From NCBI GenBank assembly GCA_003820635.1, contig RPOS01000022.1, forward strand, positions 1 to 38,780: a stretch of 38,780 nt of DNA. Reading direction: 5' to 3'. Shown piece after piece: positions 18,916 through 26,659 of this stretch (positions are counted from its first letter, which is position 1; the number at the start of each line of letters is the position of its first letter). The DNA comes from Verrucomicrobiaceae bacterium (lineage in GTDB: Bacteria; Verrucomicrobiota; Verrucomicrobiae; Verrucomicrobiales; Akkermansiaceae). The notes beneath the pieces were generated by a model. That model was not told where the DNA came from. It searched no databases and saw nothing but the letters and a program-made list of their open reading frames with translations. The translations under genes were made by a program, and so were the position numbers.

Positions 18916-20010
18916 TCATTCGCCCGGGGCGGTTCCGGTCTCCGGCAGCAGTGCCTCGGCGGTCAGCTCGACAAACGATCCGGGAGCACCGGCGTAGTGG
19001 ATTTTCCGCTCGCCATCGAGCACATAGGCCAGCGGCCAGCCGGCCACGCGGTATTCTCGGGCAAGCTGGTTGCCGGGATCGGAAAAATTCCGCCAGGTGA
19101 TGATGCCCTCGGCCTCCAGCGAGCGGAGTTTTTCCAGCGGATCGTGGTTCACACCCACCACGGTCAAGGGCTTGCCTTGGAACTTTCGCTCCATTTCGGC
19201 GGTGATTTCAATGACCCGGTCAGCCTCGGGCATCGCGCTGTTCCAGAACAGCAGGACGATCACGCGGCCGGCGAAGTCCGAGAGCTTGAGCGGGCGGCTT
19301 GCGGAATCCATGCCGCTGAGGTCGGGCGCGACACGGCCCTTGGTGAGGTAGCGGATGACGTAGAGCTCGTCCTCAGCCACCTTGGAAACCGTGACGCCGC
19401 CGAGGTCGATGTCCGAGCTGTCGATGATGGCCTTGCGCAGGCAGGTGAGGCGCTTGCGCATGAGCTCGGGGTCATCACCAAGGTTTTTGAGAACCAGCGC
19501 CGTGGCCAGCGCCGCCACGCCCTGGGTTTTCACTTCCGGGTGGCTGGCTTGGATTTTCTCCAACAAGCCCAGCGCGCGGGGATCCCGCAGGCCGGTGAGG
19601 GCCATGCAAACCGGAATCATCCCGGGGCTCTTCAAATGGCGGGTTTCGAGGGCTTTGAGCACGGCATCGGTTTCCACGGCAAACGCGGGCGCGCTTGATC
19701 CATCGGCCTGGGTCGTGCGCAGGCCCGGGGCGACGCGCAGAAACCACGCCGCAGGCTCCAGCACCCACGCTTGATCCAGCGCCGGGCCGATCTGCGCCCA
19801 CATGTCGCGGACGTAGGGCAGGCTGTCCGGGCGCTTGGCGATGGCCGCCGCGCGCGCTTCCGGAGTGGTGGCGGCGCGGGTCTCGAGCGACCAGTTTTCC
19901 ATCGCAAGCTGCCAGGATTTCTGAATGCGCCCGGCCTCGGCTGGTGAGGCGGGCGATTCCGCGGCGAGCAGCAGCAAGGCGGCTGCGAGGAGGCGACTCA
20001 GGTTTCTCAT
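18916..20010 (-). CDS. Secreted TlpA/thioredoxin-fold protein lacking the CXXC motif
   Basis: The 364-residue protein has an N-terminal signal peptide (about 1-25), a helical region of about 200 residues, partly HEAT-like, and a C-terminal TlpA-type thioredoxin domain (about 235-355). The domain has LKLSDFAGRVIVLLFWNSAMPEADRVI and, later, VAGWPLAYVLD. In active TlpA/ResA proteins the WxxWCxxC site occupies the position of NSAMPEA here. Both cysteines are missing, so it should not do thiol-disulfide exchange. It may bind rather than oxidise or reduce a partner. The gene is 66 bases downstream of the small TPR gene in the same orientation. Confidence 0.8.
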   Translation of the reverse strand: MRNLSRLLAAALLLLAAESPASPAEAGRIQKSWQLAMENWSLETRAATTPEARAAAIAKRPDSLPYVRDMWAQIGPALDQAWVLEPAAWFLRVAPGLRTTQADGSSAPAFAVETDAVLKALETRHLKSPGMIPVCMALTGLRDPRALGLLEKIQASHPEVKTQGVAALATALVLKNLGDDPELMRKRLTCLRKAIIDSSDIDLGGVTVSKVAEDELYVIRYLTKGRVAPDLSGMDSASRPLKLSDFAGRVIVLLFWNSAMPEADRVIEITAEMERKFQGKPLTVVGVNHDPLEKLRSLEAEGIITWRNFSDPGNQLAREYRVAGWPLAYVLDGERKIHYAGAPGSFVELTAEALLPETGTAPGE

Positions 20011-20076
20011 GGCCGGAGTCTATGCGGCTCGCCCCGCAGGATGGAATCCGAAAACGCCGCGGCTTCCATGGCGCGC

Positions 20077-20616
20077 TCAATTCGGAGTGATGACGATGGC
20101 GTGCTCGTCGTGGCGCGCCTTCGCCCCGGCCTGGTCCAGGATGTATTGCAGCACCGCCTTGGCCGGAGTGTTCTTGAGCACCAGTGTGATCTTTGCTGCG
20201 GAAAGGATTTCCTTCGGGTCCTGGACAATGAAGTTCGGGGCGACCTCTCCTTTCGATTGCTTCTCGACGATCACCTGGAGCGCTTCGAGGGAATCCTTGA
20301 ACGGCGCTTGGTCGAGCTTGAGCTCGGGTATCATCACGGCGGCGAACTTCGCTTCCCGCCCCTTGGCGGCGAGGGCGGGCCCGGTGATCTTCAGCTGGCC
20401 GAGGCTGTAGCGCGCGTGGGGGTGCTTGGAGTTGGCCTGGAGCGCGCCGGTATAGGCCTTGCGCGCGGCTTCCGGATCTCCCGCCTGTTCGGCGGCCTGG
20501 CCCTGGCGGTAAAGCAGCTCCGCGCGCTGGGCCGGAGTCTGGGCGGAAATGGGCAGCATCAATGCCAAGGCGATCGCCAGCGGTGTGAATGGACTTTGGG
20601 TTGGATGGATTTTCAT
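20077..20616 (-). CDS. Secreted small TPR protein with secretin-N-like (STN) end
   Basis: Starting at the ATG at 20614-20616, the 179-residue product has a signal peptide (about 1-26, ending near ISAQ), a TPR unit (RQGQAAEQAGDPEAARKAY) and a C-terminal segment with ITLVLKNTPAKAVLQYILDQ and ends HAIVITPN, resembling the short N-terminal domain of secretins and TonB receptors. It is probably periplasmic. No pore domain follows. It leads a probable two-gene unit with the TlpA-fold gene. The function is unknown. Confidence 0.7.
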   Translation of the reverse strand: MKIHPTQSPFTPLAIALALMLPISAQTPAQRAELLYRQGQAAEQAGDPEAARKAYTGALQANSKHPHARYSLGQLKITGPALAAKGREAKFAAVMIPELKLDQAPFKDSLEALQVIVEKQSKGEVAPNFIVQDPKEILSAAKITLVLKNTPAKAVLQYILDQAGAKARHDEHAIVITPN

Positions 20617-20852
20617 TAATCGCATTCCTAACACGGTCATCCGCCGGATGCAACAGACGGATGACGCGGCCAGCGTTGATGCATCAAAAAAACATCGAAA
20701 CTATCGCAAAGTCGCCAAAGCCACTGCGGGAAATCCCGGAAAAGCTTCCTTCCGTGCCGCCTTTTACCTTGATTAACAACCGGTCGTGTATCACCCATCA
20801 AACTCGGCCGATCGTTCAATTGCTATTTTAGATTAAGTAGGGTAGGGAGCAC
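20617..20852. other. AT-richer intergenic stretch upstream of the STN gene
   Basis: I see no gene here. The region contains a run of seven As (20687-20693) and an AT-rich patch around 20815-20840. It separates the ThuA remnant from the STN/TlpA unit and should contain the promoter of the STN gene, read leftwards, but no clear boxes stand out. Confidence 0.4.
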
Positions 20853-21042
20853 ATCGCGCCGCCAAGCCCGTGCTGCGGCTGGTCGAGCCAGGCGGTGCGC
20901 ACCTGCATGTCAGGCTCGGCGCGCAAGCACCCAGCGATGGCCTCATGCATGCCGTCAGGATAAATCGCGGCTACCTTCGGTTTTTCTTCTCGTGGCGGAA
21001 CTCGCTCCAAATCGTCACACGGATTGGGTTTGGATCGGGCAT
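20853..21042 (-). pseudogene. ThuA-domain protein, N-terminal remnant
   Basis: From the ATG at 21040-21042 the frame reads MPDPNPIRVTIWSEFRHEKKN. A one-base shift in the run of As near 20985-20992 moves it to PKVAAIYPDGMHEAIAGCLR and then MQVRTAWLDQPQHGL. This matches the start of ThuA (trehalose-utilisation, PF06283) proteins. Only about 65 of roughly 240 residues remain before the match stops near 20853. ThuA-like proteins are glutamine-amidotransferase-fold enzymes that act in keto-sugar or disaccharide breakdown. It is the last member of the sugar operon, 45 bases after the TIM-barrel gene. Confidence 0.75.
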
Positions 21043-21087
21043 GCGCAAGAGTTAGAACCCGCGGTGCCGCAAGTCACGCCGGAATCC

Positions 21088-21921
21088 CTAACTGCAAAAT
21101 CGCGCGCAGCGCGCCGCTTCGCGGTGGGCCATCCAGTCGCAGATATCGGCGAGATCCGCGACGGGAACGCCGGTGTGCGGAAGAGTCGCAAGATAGGGCG
21201 GCGGACCGAACTCTGGCGTCAGGAAACTGGTTTCCAAGCCGCGGCGGCGCTGTGAATCCCAGATGATGTCCCACCATGACTCATGCGCGGCGAGATGGCC
21301 GGCCCACTCCGGCGCGCGTGGATCGGAAACCTGCGGGCCCTCCTCATGGCCCACCCGAGCGTGGAGGTGATAACAATGCTCTGCGGCAAGACGGATGATT
21401 TCATCGCAATCCGGCAGCAGGCGTTCGGCCACGCACACCCAGTGGCTGAAATCGCAGGTCAGCTTAAGTTCCGGATAGAGTTTGAGAATCGGTGCCGTGT
21501 TCCATGGTGTGGCGAAATATCTCATGCGGTGAGTCTCGTGGCAGATCGGGATGCCGAGGGATTTTTCCATGGCGAGCATCTCGCCATAGAAATCCTCCGC
21601 CTCGGCGGAACTCCATGAATCCGCGCCGCTGTGCGCGTTGAAGAACAACGGATCGAGCGCAAGGACCTCGTCGATCTGCCGTCGCAGCGATTCGATGTGT
21701 TCGCGGACGTTTCCGCCGGGCGTGAAATCGTTACTGAACACCTGCGGCACCAGTTTCATGCCACTGTGCTTCAGCAGGGAAAAGAGTGCGTCACGGTTTG
21801 GCGAGATGCCGACGGCGGTCTCCACGGCAGTGTAGCCGGCATCGCGCCAGCGCGGCAGGTAATGGTCTAGGCCGTGGCTGTGATCAACGCCCCAAAGGTG
21901 GCGGACAAGGGTGAGTTTCAT
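21088..21921 (-). CDS. Sugar phosphate isomerase/epimerase-like TIM barrel
   Basis: The ATG at 21919-21921 gives 277 residues starting MKLTLVRHLWG. The fold is the xylose-isomerase-like/AP-endonuclease 2 TIM barrel (PF01261). Metal-site candidates are visible: AHSGADSW, ICHETHRMR, LTCDFSHW, HLHARVGHEEG and, near the C terminus, LTPEFGPPP. Family members isomerise or epimerise sugars, keto-acids or inositols using divalent metal. The substrate is unknown. It follows the oxygenase fusion by 15 bases and precedes the ThuA remnant, so it belongs to the sugar operon regulated by the divergent AraC-type gene. Confidence 0.88.
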   Translation of the reverse strand: MKLTLVRHLWGVDHSHGLDHYLPRWRDAGYTAVETAVGISPNRDALFSLLKHSGMKLVPQVFSNDFTPGGNVREHIESLRRQIDEVLALDPLFFNAHSGADSWSSAEAEDFYGEMLAMEKSLGIPICHETHRMRYFATPWNTAPILKLYPELKLTCDFSHWVCVAERLLPDCDEIIRLAAEHCYHLHARVGHEEGPQVSDPRAPEWAGHLAAHESWWDIIWDSQRRRGLETSFLTPEFGPPPYLATLPHTGVPVADLADICDWMAHREAARCARFCS

Positions 21922-21936
21922 GAGCAAAGAGGGTGG

Positions 21937-24228
21937 TTAGAATTCGTCGAAGGCGATTTGGTCGTCGCTTACGCCGAGATCGGCAAGCATTTTTGTGCAA
22001 GCCTTGATCATTTGAGGCGGGCCGCAGAGGTAGAACTCGACGGACTTAAGGTTCGGGTGGGACTCAAGATAATGGCCGTACACCACTTCGTGGATGAAGC
22101 CGCCGAGGCCGTCCCAAGCGTCCTCCGGCAGCGGTGAGGAAAGCGCCGGATGAAACGAAAAATTGGAGTGCTCCGCGGCGAGCTTGGCGAAGTATTCCTG
22201 ATAGTAGAGTTCCTGTTTCGAGCGGGCGCCATACCAGAAGCCCACCTTGCGCGCGGTTTTTTCGGTCTCGAAGAGGTGTGAGATGTGGGCACGCAGCGGA
22301 GCCATGCCGGCACCGCCACCGATGTAGATCATCTCCTTCTGTGTCGGCTTGATGTGAAAGTCGCCGAAGGGGCCGATGGAGGTGACGAGGTCGCCGGGTT
22401 TCAGGTTGAATACATAACTCGAACCGACACCCGGCGGGCAGTCCTGCCCGGGCGGTGGAGTGGCAATGCGCACGTTGAAGCGCAGCGTGCGCTCGGTGGA
22501 TTGGTTGGACGCCAGCGAGTAATTGTTGCGGCGGCCGGTCTCGCGGTTGGATGCCACAAGCTCGAAGACGTGCTGGTTTTTCCAGACCGTGGCGTAGGGT
22601 TCGGGGATGTCGAACCCGGCGAAGCGAATCGATTCGTAAACCGGGATGTCGAGCTGCATGTAGTCGCCGGGCGTGAAGGTGATTTTTTCCGTGGCGTCCA
22701 CCGGTTCGAGCACCAGTTCCTTGATGAAGGTGGCTACGTTGTCGTTACTGACCACGCGCAGGTTCCAGGTTTTTTGAGAGCGCGCACCGGCTCCGCCGGG
22801 GTTTGCCACATTGAGCCACAGGCGGCCGGAGCGTTCCTCGATCGGATAAGTCGCCAGTCCGCGGCAGATCGGCGCGCGGGCGGGGGAGCCGTCGTCCAGG
22901 TTGAAGCGGCCGTTGTGCTTGGGGCACTCGATGATTTTCCCCTTCACCAGGCCGTCGGCGAGGTGGGTGTTGCCGTGGGTGCAAATGCCGTCGGTGGCGT
23001 GAAGTTTGCCCCCGGCGTCGCGGATCAATGCGAAGGTCTTGCGGCCGTGGTCGAAGCGGATCACGTCCTCGTTGCCAAGGTCCGCGGCGGCGCAAACCTC
23101 GAGCCAGCCGCCGGTGTCCGGCTTGACCTCTGTTTCATAACGCGCCTCGTGCAGGCGCTCCTTGGCTGGCGGCAGCTTGCGCTTCACATGCCACGCGGGA
23201 TCCTTCACCTGCCGCAGCACGGCGGGGATGATTTCGCGCCACGCGCTGAGCAGGCTGGGATAGGGAGTCGGGCAGTCGTCCTTGATCGCCGCGTGGAGCT
23301 TGGGCAGCGCGTGGTATGGCACCAGCGGAAACATGTGGTGTTCCACATGATAGTTCATGTTCCAGTAGAGATAACGGTGGATCGGGTTCATATACACCGT
23401 GCGGCAGTTCAGCCGGTGATCGAGCACGTTCTCGGCGAGACCCGCATGCTGGGTGAGGCCATACACGACCATCAGCCACGAGCCGAACAGGTTGGGCAGG
23501 CCGATGAACATCAGCGGCAGGATGCTGCGCTGCCAGACGGCCAATGCGACCACCGCGGCATAAATGAGCACATAGATCCGCGCCTTGCGGTAAACCTTCG
23601 GGAACTCGGATTCCGGGATGTAGGTTTTTTCGTCGGCGGTCATGCTACCGAACGAGTGCAGCAGGATGTGGCGGAAGTATTTCGGATAAACCGTCAGGTT
23701 GAAGAAACCCATCACCAGCGTCTTGATGTCCGGCGGGCGCGGCACGGCGATTTCCGGATCGCGGCCAACGATGATGGTGTCGCTGTGGTGGCGGGTGTGA
23801 CTCCAGCGCCAGACGGTGGACTCACGCATCACCATGAACGAGGCGATTTCATAGAGCGTGTTGTTCATCCAGTCGGTCTTGAAGGCGGTGCCGTGGCTGG
23901 ATTCATGCCAGCGCGAGTCCGAGGTGGAGGCGAAAAGCGCGGCGTAAACAAGATAGGGCAGGGCGGCCCACCAGGTGCCCCACAGCGACCAGGTGGCATA
24001 GCCGCAGCTGAGGATCAGCGCGCACCACACGATCGTGTCGCGGATGGCCGGGCCGTCGCGGCGTTCGAGCAGCTTGCGCATGGTGGCGCGCGGCACCGGG
24101 CATTGATACCAATCGGCCTCGGCCAGTCCTTTTTCCACCGCAAGCGCGGCGTTCACGCCGGTCAGGCTGTAGTCGAGGTGCTGGGGCGGCTTGGTCAGGA
24201 CGGCGGGGCCGTGGTGGTCGTCGTGCAT
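21937..24228 (-). CDS. Desaturase-fold oxygenase fused to Rieske and FAD/NAD(P)H reductase domains (MocD-MocE-MocF-like)
   Basis: The 763-residue protein joins three modules. Residues about 30-350 form a membrane fatty-acid-desaturase-fold domain with all three His boxes: HESSH near 107, HTRHH near 143 and HVEHH near 293. Residues about 375-475 form a Rieske domain with CTHG near 413 and CPKH near 432. Residues about 490-763 form a ferredoxin-reductase-like domain with NNYSLAS (FAD), IGGGAGMAPLRAH (NAD(P)H) near 635 and FYLCGPPQM. Separate proteins of these kinds are the rhizopine-catabolism oxygenase MocD, Rieske ferredoxin MocE and reductase MocF. Here electrons could pass from NAD(P)H to FAD to Rieske to di-iron in one chain. 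O- or N-demethylation or hydroxylation of a sugar or cyclitol is inferred from family and operon context. Confidence 0.9.
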   Translation of the reverse strand: MHDDHHGPAVLTKPPQHLDYSLTGVNAALAVEKGLAEADWYQCPVPRATMRKLLERRDGPAIRDTIVWCALILSCGYATWSLWGTWWAALPYLVYAALFASTSDSRWHESSHGTAFKTDWMNNTLYEIASFMVMRESTVWRWSHTRHHSDTIIVGRDPEIAVPRPPDIKTLVMGFFNLTVYPKYFRHILLHSFGSMTADEKTYIPESEFPKVYRKARIYVLIYAAVVALAVWQRSILPLMFIGLPNLFGSWLMVVYGLTQHAGLAENVLDHRLNCRTVYMNPIHRYLYWNMNYHVEHHMFPLVPYHALPKLHAAIKDDCPTPYPSLLSAWREIIPAVLRQVKDPAWHVKRKLPPAKERLHEARYETEVKPDTGGWLEVCAAADLGNEDVIRFDHGRKTFALIRDAGGKLHATDGICTHGNTHLADGLVKGKIIECPKHNGRFNLDDGSPARAPICRGLATYPIEERSGRLWLNVANPGGAGARSQKTWNLRVVSNDNVATFIKELVLEPVDATEKITFTPGDYMQLDIPVYESIRFAGFDIPEPYATVWKNQHVFELVASNRETGRRNNYSLASNQSTERTLRFNVRIATPPPGQDCPPGVGSSYVFNLKPGDLVTSIGPFGDFHIKPTQKEMIYIGGGAGMAPLRAHISHLFETEKTARKVGFWYGARSKQELYYQEYFAKLAAEHSNFSFHPALSSPLPEDAWDGLGGFIHEVVYGHYLESHPNLKSVEFYLCGPPQMIKACTKMLADLGVSDDQIAFDEF

Positions 24229-24249
24229 GGCGGGGTTGTGGGTTGAAGT

Positions 24250-25293
24250 TCAGGTTGTTGAGAATGCGTAAACCGTGCGGTGGCGCTGAGGCGTTCCGGG
24301 GCGCACCAGTATGTCGCCGAATTCAGGGTGGGCGACGGCATCGGGGTAGCCTTCGCACTCGAGGCAAACGCCTGTATGGCGGCCGTATGTATTGTCTGAC
24401 TTGCCAAGCAGCGAGTCGTCTAGCGAGGCACCGCTGTAGAACTGAAGCATCGCCATCGTGGTGCTCACCGTGAGCAGCCTGCCGCTGACCGGATCGTGCA
24501 AGCGTGCTGCGGGAACCAGCGTGCCGGTGTTTCCACCGCGGATCTGATAGAGGTCACCGTGCTGTTGGAAGAGGCCGGGCATCACATCACGGAGACGTCT
24601 GGCACGGTTGAAATCGTGAGCCCGGCCCGCAACCGGCGAGGCTGTCCCGAGCGGGGTCATCGCGGCGTCCGCATCGATGGCATGGTCGGCATGGATGGTG
24701 AGTTCGTGATCGAGCGCGTCACCGCTGCCTTCCCCGGCAAGGTTGAAATAAGAATGGTGCGTGAGGCTCAGCGGCGTCGGGCGGTCGCTGGCGGCCTCGG
24801 TGTCGATGATGAACTCATTCGCGTCGGTAAGAGTGTAGGTCACGGCGATGTCCACGTTTCCCGGGTAGCCCTCCTCACCATGGGGGCTGGAGTAGCTGAG
24901 GCGGACCGATGGCGCGCCATCCACGCGGTCCATCGTATCCATCCGCCACAGCCTTTTGTCGAGGCCGCGGATGCCACCGTGCAAATGATTGGGGCCATCA
25001 TTGAGTGGAAGTTGCCATGATTGACCGTCGATCACGAGGTAGCCGCCGGGGATGCGCCCGGCGACGCGGCCGGCGATAGCCCCGAAATAGGGATGTGGCC
25101 CGAGGTAGGCGTCGAATCGGTCGAAGCCGAGCACCACGTCGGCGATGACTCCGTGGCGGTCTGGCACGCGCAATGCGGTGACAATGCCGCCGTAGTTCGT
25201 GGCACTGAGCGAAGAGCCACGACTGTTGGCAAGGGTCGCCAACAGCACCCCTTCACCCGTCGGAAGCACTCCGAATGGTTCGATCCTTAGCAT
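24250..25293 (-). CDS. galM: Aldose 1-epimerase (mutarotase)
   Basis: The ATG at 25291-25293 gives 347 residues; a longer start would overlap the preceding gene. It is a GalM-type beta-sandwich (PF01263): YGGIVTALRVPDR, FGAIAGRVAGRI, the substrate His in GPNHLHGG, the catalytic His in SLTHHSYFNLAG, and the catalytic Glu in VCLECEGYPDA. The enzyme interconverts alpha and beta anomers of aldoses. Length and catalytic residues are normal. It lies 19 bases after the URO-D gene and 21 before the oxygenase fusion, which strongly suggests that the operon handles a free sugar. Confidence 0.93.
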   Translation of the reverse strand: MLRIEPFGVLPTGEGVLLATLANSRGSSLSATNYGGIVTALRVPDRHGVIADVVLGFDRFDAYLGPHPYFGAIAGRVAGRIPGGYLVIDGQSWQLPLNDGPNHLHGGIRGLDKRLWRMDTMDRVDGAPSVRLSYSSPHGEEGYPGNVDIAVTYTLTDANEFIIDTEAASDRPTPLSLTHHSYFNLAGEGSGDALDHELTIHADHAIDADAAMTPLGTASPVAGRAHDFNRARRLRDVMPGLFQQHGDLYQIRGGNTGTLVPAARLHDPVSGRLLTVSTTMAMLQFYSGASLDDSLLGKSDNTYGRHTGVCLECEGYPDAVAHPEFGDILVRPGTPQRHRTVYAFSTT

Positions 25294-25312
25294 GTGATGA
25301 CGCGTGGTTCTG

Positions 25313-26569
25313 CTATTTTCTGCCGTTGAACTCACGCACCGCCTCGATCATGGCGACCACGTTGGCAGTGGGGCTGAGTGCCTGGACGTTGTGGATGGCA
25401 TTGAAGACGAAACCGCCACCCGGGGCGAAGGTTTCGCAGCGTTCGAGCACCTCGGCACGGACCTCCTCCGGCGTGCCGAATGGCAGGGTTTTCTGGGTGT
25501 TCACGCCGCCGCCCCAGAACGTGATGCGGTCGCCGTGGCGTTCCTTGAGGAGCTTGGCATCCATGCCTTTTGCGGAGCACTGGACCGGGTTGATGATGTC
25601 AAATCCGGACTCGATGATGCTCGGCAGGAAACTTTCGATCGCGCCACACGAGTGTTTGAAGGTCTTCCAGTTCGTGTGGGCGTGGATCCAGTCGTTGATC
25701 CGCTTGTAGCGCGGCAGCCAGACCTCACGGTAGGTGCCGCAGGAACAGAACGTGGATTCCTGAGTGCCGAAATCGGTGCCGCAGACCACCACCACATCGA
25801 TCACATCGCCGGCGATGGAATGGAGTTTTTCCAAGTTGCCGATGGCGATGTCCACCTGACGGTCGAAGAGCTCCATCACGAAGTCCTGATCGCTGGCCAC
25901 CGTCATATACCATTGCGCGATGTCCCGCACGCCCTTGGGCGCGGTGAGGAAGGGTGCTGGAACGAGCGCGATGTCACCCAGCGCGGTGCCGTTCAAATGC
26001 GTGACCACCGCACGGTCCGATCCACGAAATATTTCCGCCTGCTCTCGCCAGTAGTTTTCCTCAGCCTGTTTCATCGGGCCAAATTCCTCGAGGTTGTCCT
26101 CCACATTGAGGTTGTCTTCATCCAGCTCCGGCTGGCGGATGATCGAGTCGAAGAAATAGCCGGTCTTGGGCATGTGGCCGCTGGGCGCGGCGGAGCGGTC
26201 GCCCTGTGGATAAGTGAAGGTGCCGTCGGGTGTTTCATCCACCTCGAAGTGGGCGGAAACCAGCACATCCTGCCCCCATGGCGTGCGCCAGGGTTTCCAA
26301 TCCTCATTGACGAAACCGAAGATGGTGCGGTTGGGGAAAATCGGCTTGGTGTCGATGGCCATGGCATCCAGCAGATCATCCTCCACCATGCCGAGCATCT
26401 GGTAGGGTTCGCAAACCTTCACCGGGCGCGGCTCGAGCTGGTAGTGTCGGCGCAAATTTTCCACCACGCTGCAGTGGATGCCGGTGATGAATGAGGAGCC
26501 GAAATCGATCGGCAATTGGTCGGGCTGGCGATGTTCGATGGCGGCACGGATGCGTTCCTTGGATGTCAT
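25313..26569 (-). CDS. URO-D superfamily protein (methyltransferase-like)
   Basis: This 418-residue TIM-barrel protein belongs to the uroporphyrinogen decarboxylase superfamily (PF01208), starting MTSKERIRAAIEHRQPDQLP. It has HSCG at about 305-308, matching the HxC zinc ligands of corrinoid methyltransferases such as MtaA. The third ligand, usually in a PGCG motif near the C terminus, is replaced by APGGGFVFN. It is therefore neither a true heme-pathway decarboxylase nor a canonical MtaA. Such genes are common in sugar clusters of Verrucomicrobiota, Planctomycetota and Clostridia, with unknown reactions. It is the first gene of the operon, directly facing the AraC-type regulator. Confidence 0.82.
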   Translation of the reverse strand: MTSKERIRAAIEHRQPDQLPIDFGSSFITGIHCSVVENLRRHYQLEPRPVKVCEPYQMLGMVEDDLLDAMAIDTKPIFPNRTIFGFVNEDWKPWRTPWGQDVLVSAHFEVDETPDGTFTYPQGDRSAAPSGHMPKTGYFFDSIIRQPELDEDNLNVEDNLEEFGPMKQAEENYWREQAEIFRGSDRAVVTHLNGTALGDIALVPAPFLTAPKGVRDIAQWYMTVASDQDFVMELFDRQVDIAIGNLEKLHSIAGDVIDVVVVCGTDFGTQESTFCSCGTYREVWLPRYKRINDWIHAHTNWKTFKHSCGAIESFLPSIIESGFDIINPVQCSAKGMDAKLLKERHGDRITFWGGGVNTQKTLPFGTPEEVRAEVLERCETFAPGGGFVFNAIHNVQALSPTANVVAMIEAVREFNGRK

Positions 26570-26632
26570 GACGGGGCTTTCGGGGTTCGGGAAATCCTAA
26601 TGGCAGCGGGCCGGTATTTCTTCTCGCCTTGC

Positions 26633-26656
26633 GACAAAAAGTGATCATTTTTTGTC
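26633..26656. promoter_or_regulatory. 24-bp palindrome between araC-type gene and sugar operon
   Basis: The arms GACAAAAA (26633-26640) and TTTTTGTC (26649-26656) flank a centre containing TGATCA. It ends 3 bases before the ATG of the AraC-type gene at 26660 and lies 63 bases from the divergent URO-D start. That is the expected place for an operator controlling both directions. It occupies the position where a ribosome binding site would be, and none is visible. Confidence 0.6.
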
Positions 26657-26659
26657 TGG

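Noticed and set aside
22285..24246. Very long plus-strand frame opposite the oxygenase fusion
   Set aside because: It is the complement of a gene with complete di-iron, Rieske and reductase motifs; its own translation has no recognisable domain and arises from GC-rich third positions.
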